Source: Oscillibacter sp.
Lineage (GTDB): Bacteria; Bacillota; Clostridia; Oscillospirales; Oscillospiraceae
DNA length: 64,000 nucleotides
Reading direction: 5' to 3'
Assembly: GCF_028693505.1 (NCBI RefSeq)
Contig: NZ_JAQUVF010000014.1
Span: 1 to 64,000 of the forward strand
The notes below the pieces were generated by a model, which did not search any database, was not told where the DNA came from, and saw nothing but the letters and a program-made list of their open reading frames with translations. Position numbers and translations under genes: made by a program. Positions within the stretch are counted from its first letter, which is position 1, and each line of letters begins with the position of its first letter. This document shows positions 1 to 9,054 of this stretch, piece after piece.

Positions 1-1134
1 GCCGAGGTGGTCCGTTTCACCGCCGCCGCCGAAAAGGAGCCGGAGGTTTACGGCCCCTGGGTGGAGTATTTCACCAACGGCGGCAAGCCCTACGCCCCCG
101 GCGACACCTTCCGCAACCCGGACTACGCCGCCACGCTGGAGTCCTTGGCCGAGAGTGACTGCGAGAGCTTCTACCACGGCGACATCATGAAGAAGATCGT
201 GGCATTTTCCGACAAGACCGGCGGCTACTTTGCCGAAAGCGACTTTGCAGACTACAAGGCCGGCTGGGTGGAGCCCATCTCCACCAATTACAAGGGCTAT
301 GACGTGTTTGAAATGCCCCCCAACGGCCACGGCATTACGGCCCTGATGGCGCTGAACATGCTCAAGGGTCTGGACCTTGGCAGCGACCGCGAGACCGCCG
401 ACGTATACCACAAGATGATCGAGAGCACCAAGTTGGCCTTCGTGGACACCAAAAAGTTTGTTGCCGACCCCCGCTATATGAAAACCAAGGTCGCCGACAT
501 GCTCTCGGACCGGTACGCCGACGTGCGCCGCGCCCTCATCACCGACAAGGCCGTCTACCCCGAGGCGGGCGATCCCTCCTGCGGCGGCACGGTGTACTTC
601 GCCGTGGCCGACGGTGAGGGCAATATGGTCTCCTTCATCCAGAGCAACTATAACCGCTTCGGCTCCGGCATTGTCGTGCCGGGCACCGCCGTCACCATTC
701 AGGACCGGGGCGCCAACTTCTCTCTGGACCCCAATAGCGACAACTATCTGGAAGGCGGCAAGAAGGCCTACCACACCATCATCCCCGGCTTTTTGGCCAA
801 GGATGGCAAGGCCATCGGTCCCTTCGGCGTGATGGGCGGCTTCATGCAGCCCCAGGGCCACGTGCAGGTGGTGGTGAACACCGTGGATTATCACATGAAC
901 CCCCAGGAGTGTCTGGACGCTCCCCGGTTCCAGTGGGTGGGTGAAAAGAAGGTCCAGCTGGAGCGGGAGGTTCCCGCCCACATCGCCCAGAAGCTTTCCG
1001 ACATGGGCCATCAGGTGGAGATCGTCAACTCCAATCTCGGCATGGGCCGGGGCCAGATCATCTGGCGCACGGACGACGGCACGCTGGTGGGCGGCACGGA
1101 GCCCCGCGCCGACGGCACCATTGCAGCCTGGTAA
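1..1134 (+). CDS. ggt: Gamma-glutamyltransferase, C-terminal part (5' end outside window)
   Basis: The frame is open at the left edge, so only about the last 377 residues are visible. The protein belongs to the gamma-glutamyltransferase family of Ntn hydrolases, which transfer or hydrolyse the gamma-glutamyl group of glutathione and related peptides. The likely autoprocessing and nucleophilic Thr lies in CGGTVYFAVAD, about 200 residues into the visible part, so the small subunit would start there. The downstream segments GGKKAYHTIIPG and GVMGGFMQPQGH are typical of the family substrate pocket. The protein ends at TAA just before a GC-rich hairpin. Start, signal peptide and therefore location cannot be judged. 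Family assignment is firm; substrate is not. Confidence 0.9.
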   Translation, partial: AEVVRFTAAAEKEPEVYGPWVEYFTNGGKPYAPGDTFRNPDYAATLESLAESDCESFYHGDIMKKIVAFSDKTGGYFAESDFADYKAGWVEPISTNYKGYDVFEMPPNGHGITALMALNMLKGLDLGSDRETADVYHKMIESTKLAFVDTKKFVADPRYMKTKVADMLSDRYADVRRALITDKAVYPEAGDPSCGGTVYFAVADGEGNMVSFIQSNYNRFGSGIVVPGTAVTIQDRGANFSLDPNSDNYLEGGKKAYHTIIPGFLAKDGKAIGPFGVMGGFMQPQGHVQVVVNTVDYHMNPQECLDAPRFQWVGEKKVQLEREVPAHIAQKLSDMGHQVEIVNSNLGMGRGQIIWRTDDGTLVGGTEPRADGTIAAW

Positions 1135-1170
1135 AAAGTGTGATAGAATCGTAACGCACTGCGCATTGCA

Positions 1171-1193
1171 GCCGCGCGCCATTGGCGCGCGGC
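1171..1193. repeat. GC-rich inverted repeat between ggt and chrA
   Basis: A ten-base perfect stem (GCCGCGCGCC / GGCGCGCGGC) with a three-base loop sits between ggt and the chromate genes. It lacks a following T run, so it is a weak terminator candidate; it could be an RNA-processing or stability hairpin. Confidence 0.4.
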
Positions 1194-1227
1194 ATGCTTC
1201 GTCAATACAACAGAAAGAAGGCATCCC

Positions 1228-1791
1228 ATGCTCCACGATTTACTGACCCTGTACACCCTGTTTTTCCGAATGGGGGCTGTGACCTTTGGCGGCGGCTATG
1301 CCATGCTGCCGATTTTGCGGCGGGAGATCATTGAAAACCGCCAGTGGATGGACGAGGAGTCCATCATGGACTACTACGCGCTCAGTCAGGGCCTTCCCGG
1401 CATCATCGCCATCAACGTGTCGGTGTTCATCGGCTACAAGCGGCGGGGAATTCCCGGCGCCATCGCGGCCGCGCTGGGCATGGTCTCCCCCTGCATCATC
1501 ATCATTTCCGTCATCGCGTTTTTTCTCTCCAACTTTCAGGATAATCCTTACGTCCAGCACGCGCTGGCGGGCATTTCCGTGTGCGTGGCGGCTTTGATTC
1601 TGGACGCGGTCATCAGCATGTGGAAAAAAGGCGTCAAGGACGGCTTCGGCATTGTACTGTGCCTGGCCATGCTGGCTTTGAGCGTGTTTACAGAAATTTC
1701 TCCCATTCTGCTGGTCATCGCCTGCGCTCTGCTGGGGATCGGCGCAAAGTGGAAGAGCATCCACGCCCAAAAGGAGGAGAACGGGAAATGA
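1228..1791 (+). CDS. Chromate transporter, short-chain CHR subunit 1
   Basis: This 187-residue hydrophobic protein is a single-domain (short-chain) CHR family member. It carries the typical early motif FGGGYAMLP near residue 20, followed by QGLPGIIAINVSVFIGY and several membrane segments. Full-length ChrA has two such halves; here they are two genes, this one and the next, which overlap by ATGA. Short-chain pairs are thought to work as heterodimers exporting chromate or a related oxyanion by proton antiport, but natural substrates in gut-type anaerobes are unproven. A GAAAGAAGG ribosome binding site precedes the ATG. Family assignment is strong, substrate uncertain. Confidence 0.88.
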   Translation: MLHDLLTLYTLFFRMGAVTFGGGYAMLPILRREIIENRQWMDEESIMDYYALSQGLPGIIAINVSVFIGYKRRGIPGAIAAALGMVSPCIIIISVIAFFLSNFQDNPYVQHALAGISVCVAALILDAVISMWKKGVKDGFGIVLCLAMLALSVFTEISPILLVIACALLGIGAKWKSIHAQKEENGK

Positions 1792-2351
1792 TCTACTTAC
1801 AGCTTTTTTGGGAATTTCTGAAGATCGGCCTGTTCGCCGTGGGCGGCGGCATGGCCACCCTTCCCTTCCTGCAGCGTCTGGCGGATTCTACCGGCTGGTA
1901 CTCTCAGGCCCTCATCACCGATATGATCGCCATTTCCGAATCCACCCCCGGCCCCATCGGCATCAACATGGCGACCTACGTGGGCTGCAACGTGGCGGGA
2001 TTCTTTGGCGGCGTGGTGGCCACCATGGGCGAGATTCTGCCCTCCATCGTCATTGTGGTTCTGGTCTCCAAGTCTCTGGAGCGGTTCCGGGGCAGCAAGC
2101 TGGTGGACGCCGCGTTTTACGGTCTGCGTCCCGCCGTCACCGGATTGATCGCCGCCGCCGGGCTGAGCGTCATCAAGGTCTCCATGTTCCACTTTGACCT
2201 GTATGAAAAAACCGGCGCGCTGCTGGACGCCATTGATTTTAAGAAGATCATTTTCTTCGCCCTGGCGTTTGTCGCCATCAAGAAGTTTAAGCTCCACCCC
2301 ATCGTGTACATTGCCTGTGCCGCGGTGATCGGCCTGATGCTCTCTTTTTAA
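1788..2351 (+). CDS. Chromate transporter, short-chain CHR subunit 2
   Basis: This is the second CHR half, also 187 residues. The ORF track starts far upstream in the wrong place; the true start is the ATG at 1788, which overlaps the stop of the preceding gene and follows AAGGAGG in that gene's last codons. The motif FAVGGGMATLPFLQRL matches the first half's FGGGYAMLP region, and STPGPIGINMATYVG corresponds to its GLPGIIAINVSVFIG, as expected for an ancestral duplication. Translational coupling and equal length suggest an obligate heterodimer. A terminator hairpin follows the stop codon. Confidence 0.88.
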   Translation: MIYLQLFWEFLKIGLFAVGGGMATLPFLQRLADSTGWYSQALITDMIAISESTPGPIGINMATYVGCNVAGFFGGVVATMGEILPSIVIVVLVSKSLERFRGSKLVDAAFYGLRPAVTGLIAAAGLSVIKVSMFHFDLYEKTGALLDAIDFKKIIFFALAFVAIKKFKLHPIVYIACAAVIGLMLSF

Positions 2352-2368
2352 ATCCCACTGTACCCAAC

Positions 2369-2403
2369 AAAAAGCTCCTTCCTTTCGGAAGGAGCTTTTT
2401 TGT
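2369..2403. terminator. Bidirectional terminator between chrA pair and hydrogenase operon
   Basis: AAAGCTCCTTCC / GGAAGGAGCTTT forms a strong stem with a TTTC loop, flanked by A and T runs. It sits between two convergent operons and can serve both strands. Confidence 0.85.
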
Positions 2404-2409
2404 TTTCGG

Positions 2410-4152
2410 TCAGGTGTCCTCTTCGCAGGGGACGGACCATGCGGTATGGTCCGTGTGCAGCAGGTGGTGGGACTTCTCCCCCAGCGGCCGTTTGAGATAC
2501 GTGCTGTACAGCGCCTGCACGTCCGGGTTTTCGTGAGAAAACCGGAGCGGCGCTTTGGCGTCCAGCTTCCAAAGCCGGCTGCTGCGCTGGGATGCCATTT
2601 CCGCGCCGCCGTGGATGGGCTGTCCGCCGCCGCCGACGCAGCCGCCGGGGCAGGCCATGACCTCCACAAAATCATAATCCACTTTCCCGCTCTCGATGGC
2701 TTCCATCATCTTTCGGGTATTGCCAAGTCCGCTGACCACCGCCACCCGCACATCCCCGGCGCCGGGGATGGCGAAGGTTGCTTCCTTCCACGGCTTGCTC
2801 CCCCGCACCTGCGCAAAGGCGTCGGCGTCGGGGTTTTTCCCCGTTATCAGAAAGTACGCGCTGCGCAAAGCGGCGTCCATCACGCCGCCGGTGGTTCCAA
2901 ATACCACCGCCGCGCCGGTTCCGCTCCCCAAGGGGCTGTCGAACTCCGCCTCCTCCAAATCGGTGGGCACAATGCAGTCGCTTTCAAAAAGACGGCTCAT
3001 CTCCCGGGTGGTCAAAACAATATCCACATCGGGGTCGCCGAAGGCGTTTTTCATGGTGGGCAGCTCCCGCTCCGCTTTTTTCGCCGAGCAGGGCATCACG
3101 GAAACCACACACATCTTCTTGGGGTTGATGCCCATTTTCTCCGCGAAATAGCTCTTCGCCACCGCGCCGAACATCTGCTGAGGGGACTTGGCGGTGGAGA
3201 GGTTTTCCGCGTAGGCCGGGAATTCCGTTTTCATGAAGCGCACCCAGCCGGGGCAGCAGGAAGTGAACATGGGCCAGCGGTACTTTCCCCGGTGGGTGAA
3301 CCGCTCCAGAAATTCGCTGCCCTCCTCCATGATGGTGAGGTCCGCGGCGAAATTCGTATCGAACACATAGTCAAAGCCGATCTGCTTGAGCGCCGCCACC
3401 ATGCGCCCGGCGGTGGCCTGCTTGTCCTTGAGGCCGAAGGCCTCCGCCCACGCCACCCGAACGGCGGGGGCAACCTGCACCACGGTGGTGATCTCCGGGT
3501 CCCCCAGCGCCCGCAGGACCCGGTTCGTGTCGTCCCGGACCGTCAGCGCGCCGGTGGGGCAGTGGGTGACGCACTGGCCGCAGAAGGTGCAGGCCGTGTT
3601 TTTGAGGCGGCGGTTATAACTCACGTCCACCGTGGTGCGGGAGCCGGTGCCCGCCACATCCCAGATGTGCATTCCCTGCACCTTGTCGCAGATCTGGACG
3701 CAGCGCATACACTTGATGCACTTGCTGGCCTCCCGCACCACCGGGGCCTCCAGATCCACGTGAGAGCGCTCCAGCTGGACCTCATAGGGCTGATAGTGGA
3801 TGTTCATGTCGTGAGAGAGCTTTTGCAGCTCGCAGTTCCCGCTGCGCACGCACACCGTGCAGTTGGAATTGTGCTGAGAGAGGATCAGGCGCAGATTGGT
3901 TTTGCGGGCTTGCCGGACCCGGGGGCTGTTGGTGTGGATGACCATGCCCTCCAAAACGCTGGTGTTGCAGGCGGGAACCAGACGCTCGGTGCCCTCCACC
4001 TCCACCATGCACATCCGGCAGGCGGCAATTTGATTGATTTCCTTTAAAAAGCACAGGTGGGGAATGGGGATGCCCGCCTGCTCGGCAGCCTTCAAAATGG
4101 TGGTGCCCTTGGCCGCGGACAACTCCTTGTCGTTGATCTTAAATGTTACCAT
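2410..4152 (-). CDS. [FeFe]-hydrogenase catalytic subunit (group A type)
   Basis: This 580-residue soluble enzyme oxidises or evolves H2 at an H-cluster. In order it shows an N-terminal [2Fe-2S] domain (CRMCMVEVEG, residues about 1-78), a His/Cys-ligated [4Fe-4S] site (HNSNCTVCVRSGNC), two [4Fe-4S] motifs (CIKCMRCVQICD and CTFCGQCVTHCP), then the H-domain with all three signatures: TSCCPGW, MPCSAKKAE and EVMACPGGCVGGGGQP. It overlaps the upstream fusion flavoprotein by 7 bases, so the two are one unit. Its length fits electron-input subunits of HydA/HndD type. From the neighbour I infer the glutamate-synthase-linked subgroup often called A2, whose electron partner is poorly defined. Maturases HydEFG are not in the window. 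Confidence 0.93.
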   Translation of the reverse strand: MVTFKINDKELSAAKGTTILKAAEQAGIPIPHLCFLKEINQIAACRMCMVEVEGTERLVPACNTSVLEGMVIHTNSPRVRQARKTNLRLILSQHNSNCTVCVRSGNCELQKLSHDMNIHYQPYEVQLERSHVDLEAPVVREASKCIKCMRCVQICDKVQGMHIWDVAGTGSRTTVDVSYNRRLKNTACTFCGQCVTHCPTGALTVRDDTNRVLRALGDPEITTVVQVAPAVRVAWAEAFGLKDKQATAGRMVAALKQIGFDYVFDTNFAADLTIMEEGSEFLERFTHRGKYRWPMFTSCCPGWVRFMKTEFPAYAENLSTAKSPQQMFGAVAKSYFAEKMGINPKKMCVVSVMPCSAKKAERELPTMKNAFGDPDVDIVLTTREMSRLFESDCIVPTDLEEAEFDSPLGSGTGAAVVFGTTGGVMDAALRSAYFLITGKNPDADAFAQVRGSKPWKEATFAIPGAGDVRVAVVSGLGNTRKMMEAIESGKVDYDFVEVMACPGGCVGGGGQPIHGGAEMASQRSSRLWKLDAKAPLRFSHENPDVQALYSTYLKRPLGEKSHHLLHTDHTAWSVPCEEDT

Positions 4153-5984
4153 TTCTCCACACGTCCTCCCTTAAAGCTTCCGTAGCCGAAGTGGTCGCAG
4201 CGCAGGCAGCGGGAGGACTCCTGGGCGGCTTCCTCGTCCGTCATGCCGCACTCGATGCAGCAAAAGTCCTTCTTGCGCTCACAGGCGTCCCGCTCGGTGG
4301 CGTTGACCCGGCCCCGGGGCCGCAGGTCCGTGCAGCGGGGCGTGGGCACCTTGACCTCCGCCTCGATCTCGTGGCAAAATCCTAAGTACTCATCGATATT
4401 CGCGGCGGCCGCCTTGCCTGCGGCAATGGCCCGAATCACGGTGGCTGGCCCTGTCACGCAGTCTCCGCCGGCAAACACGCCCTCCATATCCGGCAGGCGG
4501 GTGCTGGCATCCGCCAGCAGCACGCCGCCGCGCTGAATCTTGACGCCGCTTTCCTCAAACCCGTGGGACTCAATTCCCTGCCCGATGGCGACGATGATGG
4601 TGTCCGCCGGAATCCGCTGGGGTTCCACCGTCGCGGTATTGGGCCGGGGACGGCCCTGCTGGTCCACCTCGCCGATGATCTGAGGCTGCGTCCAAAGCGC
4701 GGCCACGTGTCCGCCCTCGTCGGCCTCGATACGAAGCGGGGCCTGCAGCGTCAGCACCTCCGCGCCCTCCGCGATGGCGCCCTCCACTTCCTCCTGCTGC
4801 GCCGTCATATCCTCCTGCCGGCGGCGGTAGACGCAGGCGACCTTGGCGGCTCCCAGCCGGATGGCGCTGCGGGTGACGTCCATCGCCACGTTTCCGCCGC
4901 CGATGACCACCACGTTTTGTCCCGTGAAGTCCGGCATCTCGTCATCGCCGATCCTGCGCAGCAGCTCCACGGCGGAAACCACGCCCCGGCTGTCCTCGCC
5001 GGATATCCCGGTCTTTTTGTCTGTGTGGGCGCCGATGGAGAGATACAGGCAGTCATACTGCTTTTTCAATTGGTCAAAGGTGATGTCCGTGCCCACGTCC
5101 ACCCCGGTATGTACCTCAATGCCAACGGAGAGGATGGAGGCGATCTCCGCATCCAGCAGTTGGCGGGGCAGGCGGTAGTCGGGAATGCCGTAGCGCATCA
5201 TGCCGCCCAGCTTCTTTTGCTTTTCATAGACGGTGACCCGGTGGCCCATCAAGGCAAGATAGTAGGCCGCGGAGAGTCCGCCCGGCCCGCCGCCGATGAT
5301 CGCCACAGACTTCCCGGTCCCGGGTGCCTTCTTCGGCTGGGGCACATCGCCGGCGTGATCCACCGCGTAGCGCTTCAGTCCCCGGATGTTCACCGCGTCG
5401 TCCACCATGTTGCGGCGGCAGCGGGCCTCGCAGGGATGCTCGCAAATGTAGGCGCAGGCCGCCGGGAAGGGATTGTCCTTGCGCACAAGCCGCACGGCGT
5501 CGGCGCAGCGGCCCTCCCCCACCAGCGAGATGTAGCCGGGGATATCTACCCCCGCGGGACAAAGGGCCACGCAGGGCACGGGGTTGCGCAAAGAGCCAAG
5601 GCACCGGTGGTGGAGGATATGCTCCTCATAATCGTCGGAAAAGCCCTTGAGGCCCATCAGCACCAGATTCGCCGCGTCAATGCCGATGGCGCAGTCCGCG
5701 GTATCCACGATCACCTGCGCCGTGCTTCCGATCCGCCGCAGGATGCCGATGTTCGGTTCGCCCTCCAGCACCTCGCGAATCATATTGGAAAGCTGGGTCA
5801 ATCCGATCCGGCACGGTACGCATTTGCCGCAGGTCTGTGCCTGACAGAGGTTCAGGAAATTCAGCGCCATGTCCACCGGGCACAATCCCGGCGGGCTGGC
5901 GGCAATCCGCCGCTCCATATTCCGGTACAGCTGCTCCACCACCGCCTGGGCCTGCCCGGGCGTTTTTACTTCCAATCTGCTCAT
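4146..5984 (-). CDS. NuoF-like / GltD-like fusion flavoprotein, hydrogenase partner
   Basis: This 612-residue protein joins three parts. Residues about 1-130 resemble the C-terminal [4Fe-4S] part of NuoF (CGKCVPCRIG with a later Cys). Residues about 135-560 resemble the small subunit of glutamate synthase: Cys-rich entry motifs CVALCPAGVDIPGY and CEHPCEARCRRN, an FAD site IIGGGPGGLSAAYYLA and an NAD(P) site VVVIGGGNVAMDVTR. The C-terminal tail carries more cysteines (CCIECGM, CLRCDHFG). There is no NuoF flavin/NAD domain, so the GltD-like part presumably exchanges electrons with NAD(P)H and passes them through Fe-S clusters to the hydrogenase encoded next. AGGAGGGG precedes the ATG. Direction of flow and any ferredoxin coupling are unknown. 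Confidence 0.88.
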   Translation of the reverse strand: MSRLEVKTPGQAQAVVEQLYRNMERRIAASPPGLCPVDMALNFLNLCQAQTCGKCVPCRIGLTQLSNMIREVLEGEPNIGILRRIGSTAQVIVDTADCAIGIDAANLVLMGLKGFSDDYEEHILHHRCLGSLRNPVPCVALCPAGVDIPGYISLVGEGRCADAVRLVRKDNPFPAACAYICEHPCEARCRRNMVDDAVNIRGLKRYAVDHAGDVPQPKKAPGTGKSVAIIGGGPGGLSAAYYLALMGHRVTVYEKQKKLGGMMRYGIPDYRLPRQLLDAEIASILSVGIEVHTGVDVGTDITFDQLKKQYDCLYLSIGAHTDKKTGISGEDSRGVVSAVELLRRIGDDEMPDFTGQNVVVIGGGNVAMDVTRSAIRLGAAKVACVYRRRQEDMTAQQEEVEGAIAEGAEVLTLQAPLRIEADEGGHVAALWTQPQIIGEVDQQGRPRPNTATVEPQRIPADTIIVAIGQGIESHGFEESGVKIQRGGVLLADASTRLPDMEGVFAGGDCVTGPATVIRAIAAGKAAAANIDEYLGFCHEIEAEVKVPTPRCTDLRPRGRVNATERDACERKKDFCCIECGMTDEEAAQESSRCLRCDHFGYGSFKGGRVEKW

Positions 5985-6002
5985 GTCTGCTGTCCCCTCC
6001 TT

Positions 6003-6020
6003 TTGTTCAGCATCTCACAA
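6003..6020 (-). promoter_or_regulatory. Candidate Rex operator in hydrogenase leader
   Basis: Read on the minus strand this is TTGTGAGATGCTGAACAA, an 18-base dyad close to the Rex consensus TTGTTAA-N4-TTAACAA. It lies in the 5' leader just ahead of the ribosome binding site. Rex senses NADH/NAD+, which fits an NAD(P)H-linked hydrogenase. Three of the fourteen defined positions differ, so this is a candidate only. Confidence 0.4.
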
Positions 6021-6091
6021 ATAACCGTCCTTTACAATGTTCATTCCGGGAAACTGGATTGCAATATCGATTCTTTTGGCTTTTGTCTTTC

Positions 6092-6120
6092 AGTATAGTC
6101 TCTTTTCTCCCAAAAACAAA
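6092..6120 (-). promoter_or_regulatory. Candidate promoter of hydrogenase operon
   Basis: On the minus strand a TATACT -10 element lies 17 bases after a weak TTTGTT -35, about 110 bases ahead of the fusion gene. Confidence 0.45.
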
Positions 6121-6151
6121 GCTTTTTTGCAGGAATCTTCCCCGTACTCCA

Positions 6152-6203
6152 TTTTCTTTAAAAGGGCCGGTCCGCCAAAGCGGACCGGCCCTTTTAAAGA
6201 AAA
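6152..6203. terminator. Terminator of the leu operon
   Basis: A 23-base perfect inverted repeat (core GGGCCGGTCCG / CGGACCGGCCC) with a six-base loop and A/T-rich outer arms follows leuB. It also shields the hydrogenase promoter from leu readthrough. Confidence 0.88.
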
Positions 6204-6209
6204 ACAGTT

Positions 6210-7280
6210 TCAGATATGCGCCCGGATCAAGCGGCCCATTTCGCAACAGCCCACCAGCGTTCCGCCGCTTTGCAGGATATCGCCGCAGCGATAGCCCTCC
6301 TTCAAAACGGCGTCCACCGCCGCCTCCACGGCGTCCGCCTCCGCCGCCATGTCAAAGCTGTACCGCAGCATCATGGCCGCAGCCAGAATGGTTCCGATGG
6401 GGTTTGCCTTGTCCTGCCCCGCAATATCCGGCGCGGAGCCGTGGATCGGCTCGTAGAGGCCCCGCTTCCCCTCGCCCATGCTGGAGGAGGGGATCATGCC
6501 GATGGAGCCGGTGATCTGGCTTGCCTCGTCGGAGAGGATGTCGCCAAAGAGGTTTTCCGTCACGATGACGTCAAACTGGCTGGGGTCCCGGACGATCTGC
6601 ATGGCGGCGTTATCCACGTACATGTGGAGAAGCTCCACGTCCGGATACTCTGATGCCACCTCGCCGACCACCCGCCGCCACAGGCGGGAGGTGTCCAGCA
6701 CGTTGGCTTTGTCCACGGAGGTCACCCGCCCGCGCCGCTTTTGGGCCATCTGGAAGGCCACGTGGGCCACCCGGCGGATCTCATGCTCGGTATAGGCCAT
6801 GATGTCGGTGGCCTTTTGCTCGCCATCCACGGTTTCCGTTGCGTGGCTGCCGAAGTACACGCCGCCGATCAGCTCCCGCACCACCACGAAATCAATGCCC
6901 TTTGCGGCAATATCCGCGCGCAGGGGGCAGGCGGCGGAAAGGTCCGCAAACATGCGGGCGGGCCGCACGTTGGTATAAAGCCCCATAGCACCGCGCAGCT
7001 TCAAAAGGCCCCGCTCCGGGCGGTTTGCCGAGGGCTGGGCGTCCCACTTGGGTCCGCCCACCGCGCCCAGCAGCACGCTGTCCGATTCCATGCAGGTTTT
7101 AAGGCTCTCCTCCGGCAGGGGCACGCCGAAGGCGTCGATGGCGTTGCCGCCCATGGGCGCTTCCTTGTAGGAAAAGCTATGACCGTATTTTGCAGCCACC
7201 GCGTCCAAAACGCCCATGGCCTGCCCCACGATCTCCGGTCCGATGCCGTCGCCCCGGATCACCGCAATGCTTTTGTTCAT
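6210..7280 (-). CDS. leuB: 3-isopropylmalate dehydrogenase
   Basis: LeuB oxidises and decarboxylates 3-isopropylmalate with NAD+ in leucine synthesis. At 356 residues it has the usual length. It shows the N-terminal [13 protein letters not shown], the substrate-binding stretch [23 protein letters not shown], the metal region [11 protein letters not shown] and the NAD segment [18 protein letters not shown]. Its start overlaps the end of leuD by 4 bases, so it is the last gene of leuACDB and is followed by a strong terminator. NIHGS-type NAD specificity residues look intact. Confidence 0.97.
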   Translation of the reverse strand: MNKSIAVIRGDGIGPEIVGQAMGVLDAVAAKYGHSFSYKEAPMGGNAIDAFGVPLPEESLKTCMESDSVLLGAVGGPKWDAQPSANRPERGLLKLRGAMGLYTNVRPARMFADLSAACPLRADIAAKGIDFVVVRELIGGVYFGSHATETVDGEQKATDIMAYTEHEIRRVAHVAFQMAQKRRGRVTSVDKANVLDTSRLWRRVVGEVASEYPDVELLHMYVDNAAMQIVRDPSQFDVIVTENLFGDILSDEASQITGSIGMIPSSSMGEGKRGLYEPIHGSAPDIAGQDKANPIGTILAAAMMLRYSFDMAAEADAVEAAVDAVLKEGYRCGDILQSGGTLVGCCEMGRLIRAHI

Positions 7281-7774
7281 TTCGCCGCCTCCTTTGCCTT
7301 CAAAGAGGCCATCAAGCCGCCCTTTGCGATCATCTCCTTAATAAAGGGAGGGAACGGTTCGGCCTGATAGGTCTCCTTTTTCGTGATGTTGGTAATGACG
7401 CCGCTGTCAAAGTCCACCGTCACCTCGTCGCCGTCGTCAATGCCCGCGCTGGCGGCGGGGCATTCCAGAATGGGGAGGCCGATGTTGATGGCGTTGCGGT
7501 AGAAGATGCGGGCAAAGTTCGCCGCGATGACGCAGTCGATGCCGCTGGCGCGGATGGCGATGGGCGCATGCTCCCGGGAGGACCCGCAGCCAAAGTTGAC
7601 CCCCGCCACCATCAAATCGCCGGGCTTTACCCGGGTAATGAAGGTCTTGTCGATATCCTCCATGCAGTGGGAGGCCAGCTCCTGGTGATTTTGGCTGGCC
7701 AGATACCGGGCGGGGATGATGACGTCGGTATCCACATGGTCCCCGTATTTATGGACTGTTCCGTGTGCGTTCAT
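7277..7774 (-). CDS. leuD: 3-isopropylmalate dehydratase small subunit
   Basis: LeuD (165 residues) forms the swivel domain of isopropylmalate isomerase together with LeuC. The short LeuD type common in archaea and clostridia is recognised by [13 protein letters not shown] near the N-terminus, [12 protein letters not shown] in the middle and [10 protein letters not shown]. Start and stop codons overlap those of leuC and leuB by 4 bases each, which implies coupled translation and a stoichiometric complex with LeuC. Confidence 0.97.
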   Translation of the reverse strand: MNAHGTVHKYGDHVDTDVIIPARYLASQNHQELASHCMEDIDKTFITRVKPGDLMVAGVNFGCGSSREHAPIAIRASGIDCVIAANFARIFYRNAINIGLPILECPAASAGIDDGDEVTVDFDSGVITNITKKETYQAEPFPPFIKEMIAKGGLMASLKAKEAAK

Positions 7775-9039
7775 TTGTTCATGACCTCCTCAGGATGGCA
7801 GAGATGGCCGGCCACGCCGGAGGCGGCGGCAACGGCGGGAGAGGCGAGATAGACTTCGCTTTCCACGTGGCCCATACGGCCCACGAAGTTGCGGTTGGTG
7901 GTGGAGACACACCGCTCACCGGCGGCGAGACACCCCATATGACCGCCAAGGCAGGGTCCGCAGGTGGGCGTGGAGACCACGCAGCCCGCGTCCAGGAAAA
8001 TGTCCGTATAGCCCTCGTGCATGCAGGAGCGGTAAATCTCCTGCGTGGCGGGGATGATGATGCCCCGGACGCCGGGAGCCAGATGGCGGCCCTTCAAAAT
8101 CGCGGCGGCAGCAGCCATATCCGCCAGCTGGCCGTTGGTGCAAGAGCCGATGACCACCTGATCGATGGCGACGTCGGCTCCGCTTCGTGCGCTGCGGGCG
8201 TTTTCCGGCAGGTGGGGGTAGGCCACGGTGCAGTCCACCGCGCCCAGGTCGATTTCCACCGTGCGCTCATACTCCGCGTCCGCGTCCGCGGCAAAAGCGG
8301 TCCAGGGGCGGTCGACCCGGCCCTCCACATAGGCGCGCGTCACGTCGTCCACCGGGAAAATGCCGTTTTTCGCGCCGGCCTCGATGGCCATGTTGCAGAT
8401 GGTCAGCCGGTCGTAAATGCTCAGCTCGCCAACGCCGCTTCCGGTAAATTCCAGAGACTGATACCGCGCCCCGTCCACGCCGATCATGCCGATGAGGGTC
8501 AAAATGACGTCCTTGCCGGAGACATAGGGCCGCAGCTTGCCGGTGAGGTGGACCTGAATAGCGGAGGGCACCTTGAACCACGTCTCCCCCGCCGCCATGG
8601 CAGCGCCCATGTCCGTGGACCCCACGCCGGTGGAGAAGGCCCCCAGTGCGCCGTAGGTACAGGTGTGGGAGTCCGCGCCGATGACGGCCTCGCCGGGGGC
8701 CACCAGCCCCTGCTCCGGCAGCAGCGCGTGCTCGATGCCCACCGCGCCGGTATCGTAGAAATGATCGATGTCAAAGCGCTTGGCAAAGGTCCGGCACTGC
8801 TTGCACTGGGTGGCGGCCTTGATGTCCTTGTTGGGGGTGAAGTGGTCCATCACCAGCGCGATGCGCTTGCTGTCAAAGACCTTCTCGAACCCGGCAGATT
8901 CAAACTCGTTGATGGCCACCGGGGTGGTGATGTCGTTGCCCAGCACCAGATCCAGCTTCGCCTGAATGAGCTGCCCGGGGCGGACGGCGTCTTTTCCCGC
9001 GTGAGCGGCCAGAATTTTTTGCGTCATTGTCATTCCCAT
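7771..9039 (-). CDS. leuC: 3-isopropylmalate dehydratase large subunit
   Basis: LeuC (422 residues) is the [4Fe-4S] aconitase-like catalytic subunit that isomerises 2- to 3-isopropylmalate. The cluster cysteines are visible in VIGSCTNGQ and in the [11 protein letters not shown] region, and [21 protein letters not shown] is the family substrate motif. The length fits the clostridial/archaeal LeuC type that pairs with the short LeuD. AAAGGGAGA sits 8 bases before the chosen ATG; another in-frame ATG lies three codons later. It follows leuA after about 15 bases in the T-box controlled operon. Confidence 0.97.
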   Translation of the reverse strand: MGMTMTQKILAAHAGKDAVRPGQLIQAKLDLVLGNDITTPVAINEFESAGFEKVFDSKRIALVMDHFTPNKDIKAATQCKQCRTFAKRFDIDHFYDTGAVGIEHALLPEQGLVAPGEAVIGADSHTCTYGALGAFSTGVGSTDMGAAMAAGETWFKVPSAIQVHLTGKLRPYVSGKDVILTLIGMIGVDGARYQSLEFTGSGVGELSIYDRLTICNMAIEAGAKNGIFPVDDVTRAYVEGRVDRPWTAFAADADAEYERTVEIDLGAVDCTVAYPHLPENARSARSGADVAIDQVVIGSCTNGQLADMAAAAAILKGRHLAPGVRGIIIPATQEIYRSCMHEGYTDIFLDAGCVVSTPTCGPCLGGHMGCLAAGERCVSTTNRNFVGRMGHVESEVYLASPAVAAASGVAGHLCHPEEVMNK

Positions 9040-9054
9040 TTTGTTCTCTCCCTT

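Noticed and set aside
2446-4047. 533-residue plus-strand ORF opposite the hydrogenase gene
   Set aside because: Antisense to a gene with all H-cluster motifs; the translation is His/Gly/Ala-rich and resembles nothing known.
4563-6098. 511-residue plus-strand ORF opposite the fusion flavoprotein
   Set aside because: Antisense shadow of a gene with intact FAD, NAD(P) and Fe-S motifs.
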